Below, piece after piece: positions 56,481 to 64,000 of a stretch of DNA of 64,000 bases. The stretch spans positions 460,150,780-460,214,779 of the forward strand of contig NC_053040.3 in assembly GCF_002575655.3 (NCBI RefSeq). The letters run 5' to 3'. How positions within the stretch are numbered: the stretch's first letter is position 1; every line of letters begins with the position of its first letter. The position numbers and the translations under genes were made by a program. Source of the DNA: Aegilops tauschii subsp. strangulata (taxonomy: Eukaryota; Streptophyta; Magnoliopsida; Poales; Poaceae). The notes beneath the pieces were generated by a model, which saw only the letters and a list, made by a program, of their open reading frames with translations, did not search any database and was not told the DNA's origin.

Positions 56481-59057
56481 ATGTTGACCGCAGGTATGAT
56501 CAAGGTCTCTGCTGGGTGTCCTACCCTTGATGGGACGGACTACCCCTACTGGAAGAATAAGATGCGAATGCATCTTGAGGCAATTGATAACGATCTCTGG
56601 TATGTTGTGGAAAATGGTGTTCCCTCTGTCTCACTCTCACTGAACGCTACCGATGTGAAGAGATTCAAGCAACTCGATTCTCAAGCGAAGAATATCATAT
56701 GTGGCCATCTGAGCAAAGGACAGTATGGAAGAGTGAGTGCTTTGGAAACTGCTAAGCTTATCTGGGATAGGCTGTCCAAAGTGAATGAAGGAGTCTCAAC
56801 TCAGCGTGACTCTCGAGTTGATGTTCTTCGCAATCTCTTCAATCGCTTCAAAAGACTCGACAATGAAAATGTTCAACAAACCTTCGATCGCCTCACTGAC
56901 ATCTCAAATGAGCTTCAAGCGCTTGGTGCCACTGACATCACCGACCATGAAGTGGTGAAGAAATTGTTGAGATCGATTGATTCCTCATTTGATACTCTGG
57001 CATTGATGATACAAGAACGTGCTGATTACAATTCACTTGATCCCGCTGATATCCTCGAAAGGCTAAATACTCATGAGTTCCAGCTTGCTGAAAAGAGAGA
57101 CCTCTATGGTTCGAGCTATGGCAGATCACGTGCACTGAAGGCCAAGGCAGTTTCTGAGTCTGAAGATGAAGACTCTGGCAGTAGCCTTGGTGATCCTGAA
57201 GAACTGAGCCAGGAACTAGCACTGCTCGTGAAGAAATTTCAAAAGTTCTCAAGACGTGGTCGCTTTGGAAGATCCTCAAGGAGCAATGATTCCTCATCCA
57301 GTGACTACAAGAAGAGGCTTTGTCACAAATGCAAGAAACCTGAACACTACATTCAAGATTGTCCTCAGTGGGAAAAGGAATCAAAGAAGAAGAAATACAA
57401 GGATTACAGTTCTGATGATGCGAAGAAAAAGAAGAAATCCTCAAAATCTTCATCATCAAAATCCTCAAAGTCTTCATATCACAAGAAGAGCAGCTCCAAG
57501 AAGGCTCGGGCATTCATTGGCAAGGAAATGGACTCTGAAGCTGAATCTGAGGAACATGAGGAAGAGGAGGCATCTGAGGAGTCTTAGTCTGGAGTAGCGA
57601 GTCTAGCTCTCGCTACTGCATTCGTCAGCAAGTCTATCTTCAACTCTGAAGAAAATGGCTTCACCAACAAGGCTGATGAAGGCAATGATGACTACGCTCC
57701 CACCTATTGCTTCATGGCAAAGGGTTCTAAGGTACTCAAATATACCTCCTCTGAATCTACTGAGAATGAATCTGATGAAAACCTCAAGCCCAACTACTCT
57801 AAACTTGCTAAGATCGCTGTGAAACAACAAAGGGCTTTTGAAAAGGTTCAAAACATGCTAGACAAAAGTGATGATATGTTGGATGAAGAAATGGATCGCA
57901 CTAAAACCTTGACTGAAAGTCTCCAGAGACTTCAGACTAGGTTTGACAACCTTCAAGGTCATCATAACACTCTCTTATCTGATCATGAGAAGCTTTCTTA
58001 TGAATTTCTTCAAAGAAAGCAAGATCTTGAGAAGCTAAGAGTGAGTTATGAAGATCTTCAGAAGGAGTGCGATTCATTACTTGCTCAACAAATCAGCGCT
58101 GCTTAGGAAGAATTTGTTCCTCCATGTTTGAAATGCATTGAACGTGAATCTGCTAATTCTTCACCTGAATGCTCAAATGCTTCTAATGCTACAAATTCTT
58201 CAACTGTCTCTGCTATCACTAATTCCTCATCTGAGGACATTGCTAGTATCACTGACGATGCAGGGCTGAAGGAATTGTACATGACAGGCATGTACAAAAG
58301 CCTCAAAGGGCATCAGACTCTTTGTGATGTGCTTAAAAAGCAGATCCTCAACAGGAACCCTAGGAAAGAGGGTATTGCCTTTGAGAGGAAACTCAATGGT
58401 GATGGTACATATTGGAAGCCTGAGCAGTACCCCAAAACCTCATGGGTTGCTGCAAAGGGACCTCCAGTTGATCCATCTAATTTATCTAGCTTTACATGTG
58501 AATCTTCTCATTCTTCTGATGAGTCATTTGACTCCAACTATAAACTGCTTAAAAATCAGAATGGTGAAGTATTTGCTAGATATGTTGGCACTAACTGCAG
58601 GAACGGTTCTCCTATGAAGAAAATCTGGGTTCCCAAAAGGTGCCTTGAAAGTCTTCAGGTGAATGTCCTCATGACACCACCTGTGAAGAATAGGAACCCT
58701 AGATCAAATTCTTCATATGGACCAAATTCTTCATATGGATCCAAGTCCTCATACGGATCGAATTCCTCACGTGGATCATATTCCTCAAAAGGATCAAAGT
58801 CCTCATATGAACATCATCGTGCTAACAACTCTGTTTCGCAAGGAAGAGCTAAGGGCTATGAATATGAGCATTATTCTTATAATCATTATGTTCATAAGTC
58901 CTCGAAGAATTTCTCTGCTTATTCATATGCTTACCCTAACTTCTCTTATGTGAAACGAAATGGATTGGCTTCTATGCCACCTTTCTCGTATGGAGCTCAC
59001 AGAGTGATGAACTCTTTGCCACCCCTTCAGATGTGGGTGGTGAAGAAAAAGAACTAA
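56481..59057 (+). pseudogene. gag: Copia F Gag with two in-frame stops
   Basis: It starts at ATG 56481 (MLTAGMIKVSAGCPTLDGTD). One frame runs to TAA at 59055 except for TAG at 57585-57587 and 58104-58106. Capsid landmarks are YWKNKMRMHLEAIDNDLWYV, KLIWDRLSKVNEGVSTQRD and RRIDSSFDTLAL-like KKLLRSIDSSFDTLALM. A zinc knuckle CHKCKKPEHYIQDC lies at 57321-57362, with Glu where Gly is usual before His. Lys/Ser-rich and coiled-coil parts (KLRVSYEDLQKECDSLLAQQ) follow, then SSYG repeats near 58705-58800. The length, about 850 residues, fits the long Gag of SIRE-type elements. Confidence 0.82.
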
Positions 59058-59274
59058 TCTTTTATGCAGGGTCAGGTCTCCAGACGTACTTTAACGTCTG
59101 AAGAATTTTCTAGAGACCTGAAAAGTGCCTGAAAGGACACAGGCTAATCATGAAGAAATGAACTTTCATTTCTCACGTCCTCATACTGTTTTTAACTGTT
59201 GCATTGCTTGATGAAATTGGTCTGATGAATTGTGATGTCATATTCTTCACTGATGAAGTATATGAAGTTCGTAA
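59058..59274. other. Gap between gag and pol frames
   Basis: About 217 bp have stops in all plus frames. gag is in frame 3 and pol in frame 1. TTCATCTGCAG just before GATGATCAACCC at 59285-59295 looks like a 3' splice site, so an intron is possible. Confidence 0.4.
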
Positions 59275-62200
59275 GCTGCACTAATTCATCTGCAGGATGA
59301 TCAACCCAAAGCCATTGAGTGGGTCCTCGATAGTGGATGTACAAATCACATGACTGGTGACAAGAATCTATTGACGGATGCTCCCTTATCACCATCACAT
59401 CTGAAGCATATCATCTTCGCTGACAAAGGCAAAAGTCAGGTATTGGGTCTAGGTAAGGTTGCGATCACAAAGGATCGACACATGGACAAAGTCATTCTTG
59501 TCGAGTCCTTAGGATACAACCTCATGTCTGTCTCAATGCTTTGTGATCTTGATATGGTTGTTGTCTTTGGCAAGTATCGTTGTGTTGTGGTTATGGAAGC
59601 TGACAATTCCAAAGTCTTCGAAGGCTTTAGGAGGGGAGACTTGAATATTGTTGATTTCTCTACAGGACCGCAACCAGCCGTGTGCCTACTTGCAAAAGCT
59701 TCAGAAGGCTGGCTATGGCATCGACGACTTGGTCATGCAGGCATGAGGATTTTGCACACGCTTGGGAAGAAGAAGCATGTCATTGGCATTGAGAATGTCA
59801 AATTCCTCAAGGATCACTTGTGTGGAGCTTGTGAAGCTGGAAAGATGACCAAGGCTAAGCATCCAGCGAAGACTATCATGACCACTACTCGACCATTTGA
59901 ATTGCTTCATATGGATCTCTTCGGTCCTAACCATTACTCAGCAGTCACAAATGACGCATCTCTCTATGGCTTTGTTATTGTTGATGATTACTCTCGATAC
60001 ACATGGGTACACATTGTTACTTACAAACATGAAGTGCAGGAAGTCTTCAAACGATTTTCCTCGAGGGCTTCAACCAACTTTGGTGTGAAGATCAAGCACA
60101 TCAGAAGTGACAATGGAACTGAGTTCAAGAATTCTGGTCTTGATGACTATCTTGATGAACTTGGTATTACTCATGAGTTATCTGCTCCTTATACTCCTCA
60201 GCAGAATGGCGTCGTGGAGCGCAAGAACAGAACTCTTGTTGAGATGGCTCACACTATGCTTGATGAGTACAAGACGCCTCGTCACTTCTGGATTGAGGCA
60301 ATTTATACAGCGTGCCACATCATCAACAGGGTATATCTTCAAAAATTCTTCAAGAAGACTGCCTATGAACTCCTCACTGACAAGAAACCCAATGTGAGTT
60401 ATTTCAAAGTCTTCAGTGCTAAATGTTGGATTAGAGATCCTCATCACAATGCTAAATTTGCACCGAAAGCACATGAAGGTTTTATGCTTGGTTACGGAAA
60501 GGACTCGCACACCTACAGAGTCTTCAACAACATTCTTCACAAGGTTGTTGAAACTGTAGATGTGCGGTTCGATGAAACTAATGGCTCGCAAAGAGAGCAC
60601 CTACCCTCTGTGATAGATGAACCCACACCTGAGGAAACTATCAAGTTCAAGGCTACTGAGGATGTCATTCCTACCGAAGAATCTGCTGAAGAATTCATTC
60701 CAGAACGTGAAGAACGTCGAGCTAATGCACCTGAAGAAAATGCTGAAGAAAATGCTGATCAAATTCCTCGACGACAACCTGCTCATCCTCGCGTTGCAAG
60801 AGAAGTGCAAGTTGAAAAGATCATCGATGACATTGAAGCACCAGGTCCTCTCACACGCTCAAAAGCTTCACATTTATCTAACTTTTGTGGGCACTATGCT
60901 TTTGTCTCTATCACAGAGCCCACTAAGGTAGATGAAGCATTTCTGGAGCCTGAGTGGATTCAGGCCATGCAAGAAGAATTACATCAATTCAAACTCAACA
61001 ACGTCTGGGAACTGGTTAAACGTCCAGATCCTCGCAAGCACAATATCATTGGCACAAAGTGGATCTACCGCAACAAGCAAGATGAAAATGGCCTTGTGGT
61101 GAGGAATAAGGCACAGCTTGTAGCTCAAGGCTACACACAGGTTGAAGGAATTGATTTCAATGAAACTTTTGCACCTGTTGCTAGACTTGAAGCTATTCAC
61201 ATATTACTTGATTATGCTAACCATCATGATATCACTTTATGTCAAATGGATGTGAAAATTGCATTCCTCAATGGTAAGCTTGAGTAAGAAGTATATGTTG
61301 CTCAACCCCCAGGTTTTGAAGATCCAAAGCATCCAGACAAAGTCTTCAGACTCAATAAGGCCCTCTATGGCCTCAAGCAGGCCCCTCGGGCATGGTATGA
61401 TACTTTGAAGGAATTCCTCATGAAGAAAGGCTTCAAACCCGGTTCACTCGACCCTACTCTTTTCACTAAATCTTATGACGGTGAATTATTTGTGTGCCAA
61501 ATAGATGTTGATGATATTATCTTTGGCTGTACTGACCAACGTTATAGTGATGAATTTGCCTATATGATGAGTGAAGAATATCGAATGTCTATGATGGGAG
61601 AGTTGAAATTCTTCTTAGGTCTTCAAATTCGGCAACAACACAATGGCATATTCATATCTCAGGAGAAATACCTCAAGGATGTATTGAGGAAATTCGGCAT
61701 GCAAGATTGCGAAGGCGTCAAAATTCCGATGCCCACAAATGGTCATCTGTGCACTGATGAAAATGGTATTGACTTCGATCAAAATGTATACCGCTCCATG
61801 ATTGGTTCTTTATTGTATTTATGTGCATCTAGGCCAGATATTATGCTTAGTGTTTGCATGTGTGCCCGATTTCAAGCTACACCGAAGGAATCACACCATA
61901 AGGCCGTGAAACATATTCTTCCATATCTAGCTCACACACCAACACTTGGATTATGGTACCCCAAGGGCTCGGCTTTTGATCTCATTGGATATTCTGACTC
62001 TGAGTATGCTGGTGATCGTGTGGACCGCAAGTCAACATCTGGTACATGTCATTTCCTCGGACGTTCTTTGGTCTGTTGGTCCTCGAAGAAACAGAACTGC
62101 GTATCACTGTCTACTGCTGAAGCTGAGTACATTGCTGCTGGTTCTTGCTGTGCTCAATTGCTGTGGATGAAGCAAACTCTCAAGGACTACGGCATCAACG

Positions 62201-62457
62201 TGAAGAATGTGCCTCTCTTCTGTGACAATGAGAGTGCCATCAAGATTGCTCACAACCCAGTTCAGCACTTGAAGACAAAGCACATTCAGATTCGTCATCA
62301 TTTTCTTCGCGATCATGTGTTGAAGGGCGACATTTCTATTGAGCATGTGAAGACTGAAGAACAGCTAGGCGATATCTTCACAAAGCCCTTGGATGAGAAG
62401 AGATTTAGCAAGTTGCGGTGTGAGCTAAATATCCTAGAATCTTCGAATGTTCTTTGA
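59275..62457 (+). pseudogene. pol: Copia F pol: protease, integrase, RT, RNase H (right copy)
   Basis: No ATG is needed at 59275, where the frame opens. Protease: [14 protein letters not shown] (DSG codons 59329-59337). Integrase: [10 protein letters not shown] with CGACEAGK, then [15 protein letters not shown] and [10 protein letters not shown] for the catalytic Asp, Asp, Glu. [27 protein letters not shown] and [11 protein letters not shown]. RNase H: STSGTCHFLGR, STAEAEYIAAG and HHFLRDHV, ending ESSNVL. A TAA at 61285-61287 cuts it within RT. The YVDD box reads DVDD (61504-61515). One frame otherwise spans the whole region, showing recent activity of the family. Confidence 0.92.
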
Positions 62458-62766
62458 AAAGGACACTCATCCTAACACTTATGCAAAATTGATGACTTAG
62501 ATGTGCAACACATGAAGAAACGTTTTTCTTGAATCAATGAAGAATAACACTCTAAGTGTGAAGAAATTAATGAAGAATTTTATTCTCAGAGCCCTACGAC
62601 AATTGTACGCGGTGTCTGAAATCATCATTCTTATACGGTGGGTCTCGCCACCACAAAAGTTGAAAATCTTCAATTTGAGTTTTTCCTCAGTTTTTGAAAT
62701 TCCTCAGTTGTTCATTTTCTTCAACTTTGCATTGTCTTCACCGTTTCCGTCGTTTTTCTTCATTGG

Positions 62767-62867
<101 letters not shown>

Positions 62868-63253
62868 TTTATGTCCTCTACAGCATTCACTTATGGCTAA
62901 TTCTTCAAGTTGGTTTTTCTGCTAAGTGAATGTGATCGGACCCTTCCCCCTCTATGCTATACTCAACCCAATCTATTCACAAATTCTTCATGTGCGTTCT
63001 ATTTGAAACTCGTTCAAAATCTTCACTGTGTCCTTGTCAGCTGAAGAATTTGCGAACGGAACTTTTAACTTATCTTATCCAAATTTTTGGCTTTGCCGCT
63101 CAAATTGTTCCGCATCCCACCAAATACTTATCTATTCACCCACGATTTAACACGATCTCCACTTCTCAGTACGTGGGTGACACATGTCAAGTGAATGAGA
63201 AGGGTCAGGGGCACGTTCGTCCAAAATCTTCGGGCGAACAGTTTTTCACCGTG

Positions 63254-63263
63254 GCTATAAATA
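63254..63263 (+). promoter_or_regulatory. TATA-like box upstream of the env-like ORF (right copy)
   Basis: CTATAAATAC lies between GTGG and CCCCTCTCCCC. The sequence is conserved in the left copy at 48059-48066. Confidence 0.5.
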
Positions 63264-63744
63264 CCCCCTCTCCCCTTCCTCACTTCCTGTACTCCGCTCG
63301 ACCTCTCTCCAGCTCGAGCTTCTCAAACCCTAGCGCCGCCGCTACTTCATCGTCGCCGGTGAGGAAGAGCTTCACTGCCTCGACCTCGTCGCCGCCGTAC
63401 TCGCACCGGCCGCGGAAATCTACACTTCGCCGCCGCCGTAGCTGTCTTCCTCCGCCAAGTTAGGGCGTGGAAAATCTGCACTGACGAACTTCACATCTCC
63501 ACATCCCAGTTCGTCATGTTCTTCGTCCAGGGTAATTAAAAGTTACTTTTACTGCCCTCTCTGATTCAAATGATTTCTACAAAATCTTCAAAGGTGTTTA
63601 TTCTTCAAATTCTTCACACACTAAACACCTCACATGTCATATGTTCTTGATTCGTTTCTCTAAGCAATAATTTTTCTTCAAGATTCCTCAATTGTGTGGA
63701 TCTTCGATCTATACAACTCTGGAACCTAAGACAAAGAAAGCTTA

Positions 63745-64000
63745 GTGAAATTCTTCAAGACTCATCTGGTCAAATTCCTCAAACTTGTTCTTTTTGAAAA
63801 ACCTTCTGAGAACGCGTATGACCTCTCCAAATTCCTCGCAACTATACTCTGTTCACAGGTACTCATGTCCGCTGCTGAATCTCTAGGTTCTCATCAACTT
63901 AACTCATTTGCAGCGTTCCTCAAAGAAAAGTTGCATACTTCTTCAGAGAATTCAACTGTTCAAATTCCTCATCCAAAGAAAATGGCTGATGGAAAGAAGC
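63745..64000 (+). CDS. Env-like ORF of Copia F, N-terminal part (right copy, partial)
   Basis: The frame is open to the window edge. The first ATG is at 63865 (MSAAESLGSHQLNSF), after CTGTTCACAG, which looks like a 3' splice site. The upstream codons from GTG 63745 (KFFKTHLVKFLKLVLFEK) are also conserved in the left copy, so the true start is unsettled. The visible end reads IPHPKKMADGKK. The rest lies beyond 64000; the plus-strand C-terminal part of another copy is at 50773-52554. Confidence 0.6.
   Translation, partial: MKFFKTHLVKFLKLVLFEKPSENAYDLSKFLATILCSQVLMSAAESLGSHQLNSFAAFLKEKLHTSSENSTVQIPHPKKMADGKK

Overview
The window reads as a Triticeae-type grass genome (wheat, barley, Aegilops or rye): almost every base belongs to nested LTR retrotransposons of the kinds that fill those genomes, and no host gene is convincing. 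No bacterial, organellar, rRNA, tRNA or CRISPR feature was seen. Names A to E and F are local labels. Family names were not assigned because no database could be searched.

Left part (1-10590): the 3' part of element B, a plus-strand LTR element whose 471-bp 3' LTR is at 10120-10590. Between pol (off the window) and that LTR it carries a degenerate, spliced gene on the antisense strand, as in Tat-lineage Gypsy elements. Element C1 (1846-8596, minus strand, TSD AACAC) sits inside that antisense gene. After B come about 1.75 kb of unclassified sequence (10591-12345) and element E (about 12345-18166, minus), which keeps its 5' LTR, gag and protease but has lost its 3' LTR.

Middle (18167-45285): element A, a minus-strand Gypsy element (tRNA-Asp-type primer site, gag, protease, RT, RNase H, integrase, small extra ORF). 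It was cut repeatedly. E and a solo LTR (18183-19925, TSD GTTTT) lie in its 3' LTR. Element D (25332-40560, plus, TSD ACAAC) lies in its RNase H domain. Element C2 (26562-34938, minus, TSD AGCCA) lies in the 5' LTR of D. The order of events A, then D, then C2 can be read from the duplications. C1, C2 and D have no RT or integrase; C and D share blocks with E and A and look like non-autonomous relatives using the same PBS type.

Right part (45286-64000): unclassified sequence, a truncated LTR related to that of E (45641-47085), then a rearranged Copia block (F, SIRE/Maximus type). A 3.7-kb pol-to-env-like segment lies inverted (47086-50757) next to a plus-strand env-like 3' end, a polypurine tract and an LTR (50758-54111). 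An inverted LTR fragment makes a palindrome (54113-54878). A second copy follows with complete 5' LTR, PBS, gag and pol (54879-62457) and runs off the window in its env-like region. All coding regions carry stops, frameshifts or active-site changes. The points most worth following are the spliced antisense gene of B, the zinc-knuckle ORF of C2, the polypurine-tract-like motif repeated inside C, D and E, and a promoter-like block between pol and the env-like ORF of F.
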